This document shows, one piece after another, positions 1 to 6,372 of a DNA stretch of 16,631 bases. Location: NCBI GenBank assembly GCA_002451165.1, contig DKBH01000010.1, forward strand, positions 1 through 16,631. Reading direction: 5' to 3'. The stretch's first letter is position 1, and every line of letters starts with the position of its first letter. A program made the translations under genes and the position numbers. This DNA is from Nitrospiraceae bacterium UBA6905. Lineage in GTDB: Bacteria; Nitrospirota; Thermodesulfovibrionia; Thermodesulfovibrionales; UBA6898. The notes beneath the pieces were generated by a model. The model did not search any database. It saw only the letters and a program-made list of their open reading frames with translations, and was not told where the DNA came from.

Positions 1-1052
1 ATCGGTATGCCGAAACCGGTGCCTTCCGGCTTTGTCGAGAAGAAGGGCGTGGCGAATTTGTCGAACTCATCCTCCTTGATCGGTCTGCCCGTGTTGAAGA
101 CTTCGACCAAGATGCCAGGATGCGGCTTCTCAACGACATGTGATGATATCCTGACCCGGGGGTCAGCAGGGTTGGCGGCTTCAAAACTGTTTTCCAGCAG
201 ATGATAGAACATGTTTTCCATATCACGTGCATCGGCAATAATACGCTCCGCATCAGGCGAAAGGGTTGCTTCCAGGCTGATACCCGCAAATCTGCCGTTG
301 CCGGTCAGGCTTGCAACAGCCTTTCTAATGAGGGGTTCCAGCTCCAGGGTGCCGAATACCGCATCTTCCTGGAACATCTCGAAGTACATCTTAATGTCCG
401 TGACCATATGCTCAAGCCGCTTGTTCTCAGATAGGAGAGAATCATAGACGCCGTAGGTGGGACTGTCTGTCTCGACTTTCTTTTGAAGGCGTTTTATGCT
501 TCCGCCGATGACCGTGACAGGGTTTCTTACCCGGTCGGCTATCCCTTTGATGATCTCGATATCGCAGCGGGTTGTTGCCTCAATATATGCACTTGTCTCT
601 ACCAGCAGGCAAATGTCCATGATATCATCAATGAGCTGAAGCAGATGCGTCCTGCTGCCATGTTCGATCTCCGCCAGTATTATCTTGTGGCAGAACTGCC
701 GGATGATCGAGAATCCGAGGTTCGAAAAGCGCTGGTCAAGGTTCACTTCCACGTGGCGGAGGCCTATTCTCCAGAGATAGGTGTAGAGCTCCTTATCAAG
801 CTTTGAACGGAATATCCTCTCGAACCAATGCGACCATATTTTCAGCATGAGACCGGGCCGTTCTTCATAATCGAGGACAAGTCGTGCCTCCGGGATTCCC
901 CGAAACACACTGTGGAAGTATGCCGCGAATTCGTCCTTCTTGGAGATGAAGAGGTCACGGTACGGATCGAGCTGCAGGAGGGAGTCGTCGGTCAGTCCGA
1001 GACTTGACTGGAACTGGAGGAGCTTTTCATACGGCGCCGGTATGTTTAGCAT
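1..1052 (-). CDS. globin-coupled sensor histidine kinase with degenerate H-box (partial, C-terminus outside window)
   Basis: Reading the minus strand from ATG at 1052 gives 350 open codons to the window edge; an in-frame TGA at 1094-1092 limits upstream extension. Residues about 1-150 are helical and resemble the protoglobin/globin-coupled sensor fold. His100, in the context RIGLRHVEVNLDQRF, sits where the heme-ligating proximal His is expected. Residues about 155-250 form a HisKA-like dimerisation region with the H-box reading ADRVRNPVTVIGG (172-184). The position of the phospho-accepting His is Asp173. Residues about 270-350 form the HATPase_c domain, with N-box HLLENSFEAA (Asn288), G1 box FNTGRPI and the F/G2 region FATPFFSTKPEGTGFGIP. 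No membrane segment is visible, so it should be cytosolic. The role inferred is an O2, NO or redox sensor. A receiver domain or response regulator could follow beyond the left edge. The kinase fold is clear; the globin call is good but made by eye. Confidence 0.85.
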   Translation of the reverse strand, partial: MLNIPAPYEKLLQFQSSLGLTDDSLLQLDPYRDLFISKKDEFAAYFHSVFRGIPEARLVLDYEERPGLMLKIWSHWFERIFRSKLDKELYTYLWRIGLRHVEVNLDQRFSNLGFSIIRQFCHKIILAEIEHGSRTHLLQLIDDIMDICLLVETSAYIEATTRCDIEIIKGIADRVRNPVTVIGGSIKRLQKKVETDSPTYGVYDSLLSENKRLEHMVTDIKMYFEMFQEDAVFGTLELEPLIRKAVASLTGNGRFAGISLEATLSPDAERIIADARDMENMFYHLLENSFEAANPADPRVRISSHVVEKPHPGILVEVFNTGRPIKEDEFDKFATPFFSTKPEGTGFGIP

Positions 1053-1083
1053 ACTGAAACATATATTACCAAAAATCGGCCAA

Positions 1084-1093
1084 GAAGTACTTC
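1084..1093. repeat. perfect 10-bp palindrome in divergent intergenic region (possible operator)
   Basis: GAAGTACTTC reads the same on both strands and lies between the kinase gene and the divergent outer-membrane protein gene. Its core AAGTACT recurs at 1121-1127, 36 bp further on. Such a site could bind a dimeric regulator controlling one or both directions. No known regulator consensus is claimed. Confidence 0.35.
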
Positions 1094-1102
1094 AAGTGAC
1101 TA

Positions 1103-1132
1103 TCTATATGGGATGTGGTAAAGTACTAGCAA
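1103..1132 (-). promoter_or_regulatory. candidate sigma70-type promoter for the histidine kinase gene
   Basis: On the minus strand, TTGCTA (1132-1127) and TATAGA (1108-1103) are separated by 18 bp. This would place the transcription start near 1096 and give a leader of roughly 44 nt before the ATG at 1052. The match is moderate and the call rests on spacing and position only. Confidence 0.3.
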
Positions 1133-1153
1133 ATTATGATTAAGGAGGATCTT

Positions 1154-2119
1154 ATGTACCTGCGAAAGGCTGCTATTCTTTCTGTGGCGGGCATTCTGCT
1201 CTTCGCCGCTGCAGCATCTGCACACCACCCCTCGGGAGGTGCCGGGTTGGGCCAGGCCGGCCCCATACGAACTGTATCTGCTACAACGCTTTCACGCGGC
1301 ATCTTCTCGTTTGCGGTGCAGGCTGAATACATAAGCCTTGATTCCTTCTCTGACAGCGAGCTTCTCGGATTTTCTGAAGAGGGCAAGGATGTTCATACGG
1401 CTGATTCGATATTTCATAGTATTCTGGGTGTCGGATACGGCATCACCAAGGATCTTACCGTAAGTCTCAATATACCCTATGCACAGGTGAATAATATCCG
1501 GGAGGCCCATAGCGACGAACCCGATGAGATCCATCTCCACGGCGATGCAAAAGGGTTCGGCGATCTGACCGTTATGGCTCAGTATCGGTTCCTGAAGACG
1601 GAGAATAAGTTTGAGGTTGCTGCGTTAGGGGGCCTGCGGATGCCTACGGGCAAGACGAACGACAGGGATATCCATGGGGAGACCTTTGAGGCTGAATTTC
1701 TGCCCGGCACTGGCGCCTGGAGTCCTCTCTTCGGCATTGCGGCTACGAAAAGGATCGGCGGGTTTGCCCTGGATGCGAACCTGCAGTACATGATCAGTAA
1801 CGGTGGAACACAGGTTACGAATCTTGGGGACCTGTTCAGTTATAATGCTGCTGTTTCGTACAGGACCACGGTTGCGGACATGGACTGGGATCTTATACTC
1901 GAGCTGAATGGCGAGTGGAAGGAAAAACAGAAGATCCGGGAGACGTGGGACGGCAACAGCGGCGGCAACATGATCTTCATCTCGCCGGGAAGCCGGCTCG
2001 TCATAGATAAAAAGATGTCCGCCTTCATGTCTTTTGGGATCCCTGTCCTGCAGGACCTGCATGGCATTCAGGACGATGTGAATTGCAAGGTGCTTTTCGG
2101 CTTCAGTCTGAGCATCTGA
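1154..2119 (+). CDS. outer-membrane beta-barrel protein, transporter-like (Phenol_MetA_deg-type)
   Basis: A 321-residue exported protein. The start at 1154 is chosen because AAGGAGG (1142-1148) lies 5 nt upstream; an in-frame ATG at 1136 lies before this site. Residues 1-23 are a Sec signal peptide (YLRK, hydrophobic core, A-S-A cleavage motif), which would leave a mature N-terminus HHPSGGAGLGQAG. The remainder shows alternating short beta-strand stretches (for example GYGITKDLTVSLNIPYAQV, GDLTVMAQYRF, FEVAALGGLRMPTGKT) and an alternating hydrophobic C-terminus ending FGFSLSI. This is typical of small outer-membrane barrels annotated as transporter or MetA-pathway family. Substrate cannot be read from the sequence. 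The next gene starts 14 nt after the stop and encodes another exported protein, so the two probably form an operon and act together in the envelope. Confidence 0.75.
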   Translation: MYLRKAAILSVAGILLFAAAASAHHPSGGAGLGQAGPIRTVSATTLSRGIFSFAVQAEYISLDSFSDSELLGFSEEGKDVHTADSIFHSILGVGYGITKDLTVSLNIPYAQVNNIREAHSDEPDEIHLHGDAKGFGDLTVMAQYRFLKTENKFEVAALGGLRMPTGKTNDRDIHGETFEAEFLPGTGAWSPLFGIAATKRIGGFALDANLQYMISNGGTQVTNLGDLFSYNAAVSYRTTVADMDWDLILELNGEWKEKQKIRETWDGNSGGNMIFISPGSRLVIDKKMSAFMSFGIPVLQDLHGIQDDVNCKVLFGFSLSI

Positions 2120-2133
2120 AGGAGAATAGCGAC

Positions 2134-2625
2134 ATGAAGAAAGTATTCTCCGTTATCGTAGCTGGTCTATTCTGGTGTGGTGTGGCTGTGGTCTCTGCTC
2201 ATACAGGCAGCAACGAGGGCAGTGCTACGTTCACCAAACACTTCCATGAAACGCTTTTTTCGATCGGACAGAAAGGGCAGGTGAGTATAGAGGTCCTGCT
2301 GGATGAAAAGGAATACAAGATAGGAAAAGATGTCATCGGGATTGTTATTCATGACCTTCATGATGAGGACGTCGAGGATGCTGATCTCGCTGTTACGGTT
2401 ATCGGCCTTGCAGAGCCGCTGAAGGTGCGGGAAAAAGGCGGCGGCTTGTATCTCGTGCCGACTGCGGGTCTGCCCAAAGACGGAATATGGGAGCTGCGCA
2501 TAGCAGTAAAGAAGCGGAAGATAGACGACGGGGCAACCTTTGTATTCCCGGATGTTATGAAAAAACGGCTTGCTGCAGGCAAGTATGACAAGGAAATGCT
2601 GAAAGGGAGCAAAGAGGCTCCATAA
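2134..2625 (+). CDS. small secreted YtkA/FixH-like protein with N-terminal His after cleavage
   Basis: A 163-residue protein starting at ATG 2134, with AAGGAGA (2119-2125) 8 nt upstream; a longer in-frame start at 2083 would lie inside the preceding gene. Residues 1-22 form a signal peptide (MKK, hydrophobic core, V-S-A), giving a mature N-terminus HTGSNEG. The body looks like a single beta-sandwich domain. The pattern GGGLYLVPTAGLPKDGIWELRIAV near residues 110-133 resembles the C-terminal half of YtkA/FixH-type domains. Further His residues occur in KHFHETLF and VIHDLHDED, which together with the N-terminal His could bind a metal such as copper, but this is inference. There is no lipobox, and the Cys in the signal peptide core is not in lipoprotein context. 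It follows the outer-membrane barrel gene closely and likely works with it in the periplasm. Confidence 0.6.
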   Translation: MKKVFSVIVAGLFWCGVAVVSAHTGSNEGSATFTKHFHETLFSIGQKGQVSIEVLLDEKEYKIGKDVIGIVIHDLHDEDVEDADLAVTVIGLAEPLKVREKGGGLYLVPTAGLPKDGIWELRIAVKKRKIDDGATFVFPDVMKKRLAAGKYDKEMLKGSKEAP

Positions 2626-2808
2626 GGCGCTGGCAGGCATCCCTAAAGCCGGGCATACCGCAGCAAAGCGCGGTGAATCTGCAGTGTTCTGTCTCATCCG
2701 CTGCATGGCTTCCTGCATGCACTTTTTCTTAAGCATGGGCGGTGAAGAAGGGTTTGTTGTATGCAGACCTGCAGTTATAAGAACGGATTTTCGCAGGGGA
2801 GCATGGAA

Positions 2809-3258
2809 ATGCCGCATTTTGGGTTGATGAGCACAGCAGATAGTTTTAACAGACCTGAAGGAGCACTTCTCAGGGCAAGGCTCCATATCCGTGGCGGCAA
2901 AAGAAGACTGGCGCAGGGAAAGGTTTCAGCGGGCATCGTAACGCTGTATGACGCGCTCATATTTGCTCTGCGCTGGTATCATATGGCGCCTGAACACCAG
3001 GAAAAACGCACCGTCACCGCGTCGCTCGACCTGATGGACGAAAAGGCCATGCTCCGGACCCTGGAGGCATCGGGTGTTCTCGACAGCTCCTTTGATCTCG
3101 GGGCTTTTGAAGCACTGGTCGACAAGGCCGCACGCGAGGAGCTGCCCGGATATGATTACGGTCCTATGCTCGGCCAATTCGAGTTGCTCATGAAAAGGCT
3201 TGGGGTAATGCCCTATGATGAAGATGGACTCCCCCCCGAAGATCCTGCTACGTTCTGA
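2809..3258 (+). CDS. hypothetical protein, helical
   Basis: I do not recognise this protein. It is predominantly helical, without signal peptide, membrane segment or Cys motif. It has a basic segment LLRARLHIRGGKRRLAQGK followed by GIVTLYDALIFALRWYHM, then an acidic C-terminus ending EDGLPPEDPATF. The start is uncertain. ATG 2809 is preferred because AGGGGAG lies about 8 nt upstream; ATG 2761 would add 16 residues without a clear ribosome binding site, and ATG 2827 would remove six residues. The LxRxRxxIxxGxxxLxxGxxxxGIxxLYDAL pattern recalls helical-repeat or HEPN-like proteins, but only weakly. It precedes etfB on the same strand with a separate promoter between them, so a functional link to ETF is not established. 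Codon use looks like that of its neighbours and the frame is open throughout, supporting a real gene. Confidence 0.6.
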   Translation: MPHFGLMSTADSFNRPEGALLRARLHIRGGKRRLAQGKVSAGIVTLYDALIFALRWYHMAPEHQEKRTVTASLDLMDEKAMLRTLEASGVLDSSFDLGAFEALVDKAAREELPGYDYGPMLGQFELLMKRLGVMPYDEDGLPPEDPATF

Positions 3259-3268
3259 TCTCCCTTCG

Positions 3269-3298
3269 TTGACGCTGAAAAACCTGCTGTGATAGAAT
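3269..3298 (+). promoter_or_regulatory. sigma70-type promoter upstream of etfBA
   Basis: TTGACG (3269-3274) and TAGAAT (3293-3298) are separated by 18 bp and lie just after the stop of the hypothetical gene. The predicted start near 3305 gives a leader of about 54 nt before the etfB ATG. This is the best -35/-10 pair I see in the window. Confidence 0.6.
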
Positions 3299-3358
3299 GC
3301 AAAACAAAAAAAATCATGTCTCTTCAGTAGTTCCCTATCAATCGAAAGGACCAGGCTT

Positions 3359-4141
3359 ATGAGGATAGTTGTTTGTATTAAGCAGGTGCCTGACAGCGCT
3401 GAGGTCAGGATCAATCCCGAGACCAATACGCTGATCAGGGACGGCGTTCCCACGATCATAAATCCCTATGACGTGCATGCCCTTGAAGCAGGGTTGCAGA
3501 TCAAAGAAAAGACCGGCGGAAAGGTCACGGTGCTGACCATGGGCCCGCCCCAGGCAGAGACCGCACTCCGCGAGGCCCTTGCCATGGGAGCTGACGAGGC
3601 GGTGCTCCTCACGGACAGGGCATTTGCGGGTTCTGATACCTGGGCCACGGCATATACCCTTTCAAAGGCGATAGAGCTTATCGGCGCCGATGTCATCCTT
3701 TGCGGGAAGCAGGCAATAGACGGTGATACTGCACAGGTCGGACCGGAGATGGCTGAATTCATGGACATACCGCATATATCCTATATACGGAAGATCGTTG
3801 ACATCACGCCGGACCGTATGGTGGTGCAGCGGCTCATGGATGACGGGTTTGATCAAATCGAGTCAACGCTCCCGGTTCTGCTGACCGTGGTCAAGGAGCT
3901 GAACGTGCCGCGGATGCCCTCATTGAAGGGGAAGATGGCTGCCAAGAAGGCTGAGATCAGAAAGATGTCGGCTGCTGATATCAAAGCGGCGGAGGGAGAT
4001 CTCGGTCTCAAGGGGTCGCCGACCCAGGTCAAGAACATCTTTGCTCCGGAAGTGAAGAAGGACCGGAAGATGCTCGAGGGAACTGCCGAGGAGAAGATCG
4101 ATATGCTGGTAAAGGAGCTGGTGGAACTGAAATGTATATAA
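3359..4141 (+). CDS. etfB: electron transfer flavoprotein subunit beta
   Basis: A 260-residue EtfB, full length for the family. The start MRIVVCIKQVPD is the classic N-terminus, and AAAGGA precedes the ATG. The nucleotide-binding loop reads CGKQAIDGDTAQVGPE (115-130). The D-G-D-T-A-Q-V-G-P version is typical of ETFs from anaerobes, including flavin-bifurcating types, whereas AMP-binding mitochondrial/aerobic EtfB usually has D-D-x-N-Q-T. The conserved C-terminal recognition region (LPVLLTVVKELNVPRMPSLKGKMAAKK, near residues 165-195) is intact; it corresponds to the segment that docks on partner dehydrogenases. It pairs with EtfA to carry electrons between an acyl-CoA dehydrogenase or other flavoenzyme and ferredoxin or a membrane quinone reductase. 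The stop overlaps the etfA start by 10 nt, indicating translational coupling. The assignment is firm; bifurcation is inferred. Confidence 0.95.
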   Translation: MRIVVCIKQVPDSAEVRINPETNTLIRDGVPTIINPYDVHALEAGLQIKEKTGGKVTVLTMGPPQAETALREALAMGADEAVLLTDRAFAGSDTWATAYTLSKAIELIGADVILCGKQAIDGDTAQVGPEMAEFMDIPHISYIRKIVDITPDRMVVQRLMDDGFDQIESTLPVLLTVVKELNVPRMPSLKGKMAAKKAEIRKMSAADIKAAEGDLGLKGSPTQVKNIFAPEVKKDRKMLEGTAEEKIDMLVKELVELKCI

Positions 4142-5316
4142 AGGTAAACAGGGATTTATGTTCCGGCTGTGAGGCATGCCTGCAGTCCTGCCCGTATGAT
4201 GCGATCGTCATGAAGGACGGCAAGGCAGAGATAACAGAACTCTGCCAGCTCTGCAGGGCTTGCCTGAGCGTATGCCCGGAAGGAGCCATATCCGAGGTCA
4301 GGGAGGCATCTGATGCCAAGGAGACTGCCCAGGGCACGGGCGTCTGGGTCTTTGCCGAGCAGCGCGAGGGCAAGATCGCCGGTGTATCACTGGAACTGCT
4401 CGGTGCCGGCAGGGGGCTGGCGCAAAAGCTCGGGACCGAGCTTTCTGCTGTGCTCTTCGGCGGCACTGCCGGTGATGCGCAGGAACTCATCTTCTGGGGG
4501 GCTGAAAAAGTGTTCCACTGCGATGACCCCCTTTTGAAAACCTTCAACGACGAACCCTATGCTGCCCTGCTCGCCAAACTGGTCGTGGAGCAGAAGCCCG
4601 AGATCGTTCTCACCGGCGCAACACCGATCGGGAGGTCCTTTTTTCCCCGCGTTGCCGCCAAGCTGCGGGCGGGGCTTACTGCCGACTGCACATCTCTCGA
4701 GATAGATGCGGAGACGGGAAACCTCCTTCAGATCAGGCCGGCCTTCGGCGGCAATATCATGGCCACGATCTTTTGTCCCCATGCGAGGCCGCAGATGGCC
4801 ACAGTCCGTCCTCGCGTTATGAAAAAGGGCGAGTACGATGCATCACGGAAGGGGGAGATTGTCCGGGTCAGCGCCAAAGGTATCACCTCCAGGACCAAGG
4901 TGGTGGAGACCGTGAAGGAGGTCGCCGAGACGGCGATCAATCTGCAGGATGCCAATATCATCGTAGCCGGCGGCCGGGGCATGGGCGGCGAGAAGGGCTT
5001 TCAACTCCTCCATGAGCTTGCCGAAGTGCTGGGCGCTTCAGTAGCGGCTTCTCGTGCTGCCGTCGATGAGGGATGGATCCCCTACCGCCATCAGGTGGGG
5101 CAGACCGGCAAGACCGTAGGGCCGAAACTCTATATCGCCTGCGGCATATCCGGTGCGGTGCAGCATCTCGTGGGCATGCAGTCATCGGATATTATCATTG
5201 CGATCAACAAGAACCCCGAGGCGCCGATCTTCAGTGTTGCCAACTTCGGCATCGTGGGTGATGTACACGAAATCGTCCCGCTGCTTACCAAGAAGATTAA
5301 GGACTTAAAAGGATAG
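4132..5316 (+). CDS. etfA: electron transfer flavoprotein subunit alpha with N-terminal 2x[4Fe-4S] ferredoxin domain
   Basis: A 394-residue EtfA, longer than the usual ~320 because of an N-terminal ferredoxin domain. Two CxxCxxCxxxCP clusters are present: Cys10, 13, 16, 20 and Cys38, 41, 44, 48. The EtfA N-terminal domain follows from about residue 65. The C-terminal FAD domain (about 275-394) has the family signatures GRGMGG, SRAAVDEGW, VGQTGKTVGPKLYIACGISGAVQH and INKNPEAPIFSVANFGIVGD. Ferredoxin-fused EtfA is known from anaerobes, for example the caffeyl-CoA reductase system of Acetobacterium, where the extra clusters link FAD to ferredoxin. The start overlaps the end of etfB. No acyl-CoA dehydrogenase, lactate dehydrogenase or iron-sulfur oxidoreductase partner lies beside it in this window, so its electron donor and acceptor are unknown. 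Confidence 0.95.
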   Translation: MYIKVNRDLCSGCEACLQSCPYDAIVMKDGKAEITELCQLCRACLSVCPEGAISEVREASDAKETAQGTGVWVFAEQREGKIAGVSLELLGAGRGLAQKLGTELSAVLFGGTAGDAQELIFWGAEKVFHCDDPLLKTFNDEPYAALLAKLVVEQKPEIVLTGATPIGRSFFPRVAAKLRAGLTADCTSLEIDAETGNLLQIRPAFGGNIMATIFCPHARPQMATVRPRVMKKGEYDASRKGEIVRVSAKGITSRTKVVETVKEVAETAINLQDANIIVAGGRGMGGEKGFQLLHELAEVLGASVAASRAAVDEGWIPYRHQVGQTGKTVGPKLYIACGISGAVQHLVGMQSSDIIIAINKNPEAPIFSVANFGIVGDVHEIVPLLTKKIKDLKG

Positions 5317-5318
5317 CA

Positions 5319-5359
5319 TGTCAACGCCGTAGGTCAGGTGTATCCTGTGTGCGTTGACA
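5319..5359. repeat. 9-bp inverted repeat after etfA (possible terminator or RNA hairpin)
   Basis: TGTCAACGC (5319-5327) and GCGTTGACA (5351-5359) are perfect inverted copies, with an inner CAGG/CCTG pair (5335-5338 and 5344-5347). They can fold into a two-stem hairpin just 2 nt after the etfA stop. There is no T-tract directly after the hairpin; the nearest run is at about 5376-5380. It could be a weak terminator, an mRNA 3'-end stabiliser, or an operator. The right arm contains TTGACA, but I see no good -10 at 17 bp. Confidence 0.5.
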
Positions 5360-5529
5360 CAGTCTTGATATCATGTTTTTGTAGTGCGATACGATAAGAA
5401 AAGGTATCTTTCTGCCTCGGCTGAGGATTGTCTGTTGATTCTCGCGAAGGTGGTGAAGTCCGATGGAATCCGTCGGATCGTCGCCGGAGTTTTACCGCTG
5501 CAGTAAGGCTGAACATATGGAGGTACAGT
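5360..5529 (+). other. non-coding leader upstream of acyltransferase gene
   Basis: About 170 bp without a credible gene. A weak promoter-like pair TTGATA (5365-5370) and TACGAT (5390-5395) has a long 19-bp spacer. Short self-complementary pieces follow: CCTCGGCTGAGG near 5417-5426, and CCGA/TCGG flanking GAATCC near 5461-5477. The region could be a structured 5' leader. An in-frame TTG at 5428 could extend the acyltransferase by 34 residues, but there is a good GGAGG ribosome binding site at 5519-5523 for the ATG at 5530. Confidence 0.35.
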
Positions 5530-6372
5530 ATGGCAACAGTATTCATGTTCCCGGGTCAGGGTTCCCAATCCCTCGGTATGGGCGCCGAACTCTATGAACG
5601 ATATCCTGACCTGGTCGCTGAGGCTGATGCGATTCTCGGTTACTCAATAAAGGAACTCTGCCTGAAGAATCCTGACGGTAAGCTCAACCGCACGGACTAT
5701 ACGCAGCCGGCTTTATACACTGTCAACGTGCTGAGCTTCCTGGCCAAGGCCGAGGACGAGGATATTAGGCCAAATTTTGTAATCGGCCATAGCCTGGGAG
5801 AATATGATGCCCTCTATGCTGCCGGCGCCTTTGATTTTGCTACCGGCCTTAAGTTGGTCCAGAAGCGCGGTGCCCTGATGAATGCGGCTACCGGCGGAGG
5901 TATGGCCGCTATACTGGGCATGGACGGCGATGGCGTTGCCCAGGCCCTGGCTGAACTCGGTGCTGACCGCATTGATGTGGCCAATTTCAACTCTCCCCGC
6001 CAGACGGTCATCTCCGGTCTTAAGAGCGATATCGAGACATTTGCCCCTCAATTAAAGGAAAAAGGAGCCAATCGGGTAGTTATCCTTCCTGTCAGTGGTG
6101 CCTTCCATAGTCGTTACATGAAGCCGGCAGCAGAAGAATTTGAGGCATTCCTGGCCGGATTCAGATTCGGCAGCCTGAAAGTCCCCTGTATTGCCAACTG
6201 CAGTGCCGAGCCGTACACCGATAAATCGATTGCCCTGAACTTGGTTAGGCAGATTTATAGCAGTGTACGGTGGATTGAGACGGTCAAGAGCCTTCGCGAG
6301 CAGGGTGCCGACACCTTTGTCGAAGTCGGGCCGGGCACCGTTTTGACCGGTCTGGCACGCCAGATTAAGTAA
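5530..6372 (+). CDS. stand-alone malonyl-CoA acyltransferase, trans-AT (PksC/BaeC)-like
   Basis: A 280-residue acyltransferase starting at ATG 5530 (GGAGG at 5519-5523). The nucleophile elbow is GHSLGEY (catalytic Ser88), preceded by FPGQGSQ (7-13). Arg113 in QKRGALM would bind the malonyl carboxylate, and the catalytic His193 lies in VSGAFHSRYM. The GAFH motif resembles the malonyl-type HAFH rather than the methylmalonyl-type YASH of cis-AT domains. Stretches such as LGYSIKELCL, TQPALYTVN, FDFATGLKLV, VISG and VRWIETV match my memory of trans-acting acyltransferases of polyketide clusters better than housekeeping FabD, which is also ~30 residues longer. It would load malonyl groups onto an acyl carrier protein. 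No carrier protein, ketosynthase or other fatty-acid gene is beside it. Flanking non-coding gaps of about 210 and 190 bp suggest its own transcription unit. A divergent FabD serving primary lipid synthesis is the alternative. Confidence 0.85.
   Translation: MATVFMFPGQGSQSLGMGAELYERYPDLVAEADAILGYSIKELCLKNPDGKLNRTDYTQPALYTVNVLSFLAKAEDEDIRPNFVIGHSLGEYDALYAAGAFDFATGLKLVQKRGALMNAATGGGMAAILGMDGDGVAQALAELGADRIDVANFNSPRQTVISGLKSDIETFAPQLKEKGANRVVILPVSGAFHSRYMKPAAEEFEAFLAGFRFGSLKVPCIANCSAEPYTDKSIALNLVRQIYSSVRWIETVKSLREQGADTFVEVGPGTVLTGLARQIK

Noticed and set aside
201..806. Several plus-strand reading frames at the left end
   Set aside because: They are shadows of the minus-strand histidine kinase, whose motifs read cleanly through the same bases.
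1116..1131. Sigma54-like promoter (TGG ... GCA with GG-N10-GC spacing)
   Set aside because: Only the GG/GC skeleton fits; the rest of the consensus is poor, and the start of transcription would fall on the ribosome binding site of the outer-membrane protein gene.
2626..2808. Possible small gene or mobile-element remnant in the gap
   Set aside because: Only a short direct repeat of CTGCATG near 2701-2720 is visible; there is no ribosome binding site with an open frame, no inverted ends and no target duplication.
2167..2886. 239-codon minus-strand reading frame
   Set aside because: It runs antisense through the YtkA-like gene and into the hypothetical gene, has no recognisable motif, and competes with a plus-strand gene that has a signal peptide and ribosome binding site.
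5401..5515. Possible cobalamin riboswitch ahead of the acyltransferase and B12-dependent genes
   Set aside because: GGTGAAGTCC near 5450 recalls the GGTGnAAnTCC element, but the CCCGC-ACTGT portion and the B12-box context are missing, and the downstream gene is not B12-related.
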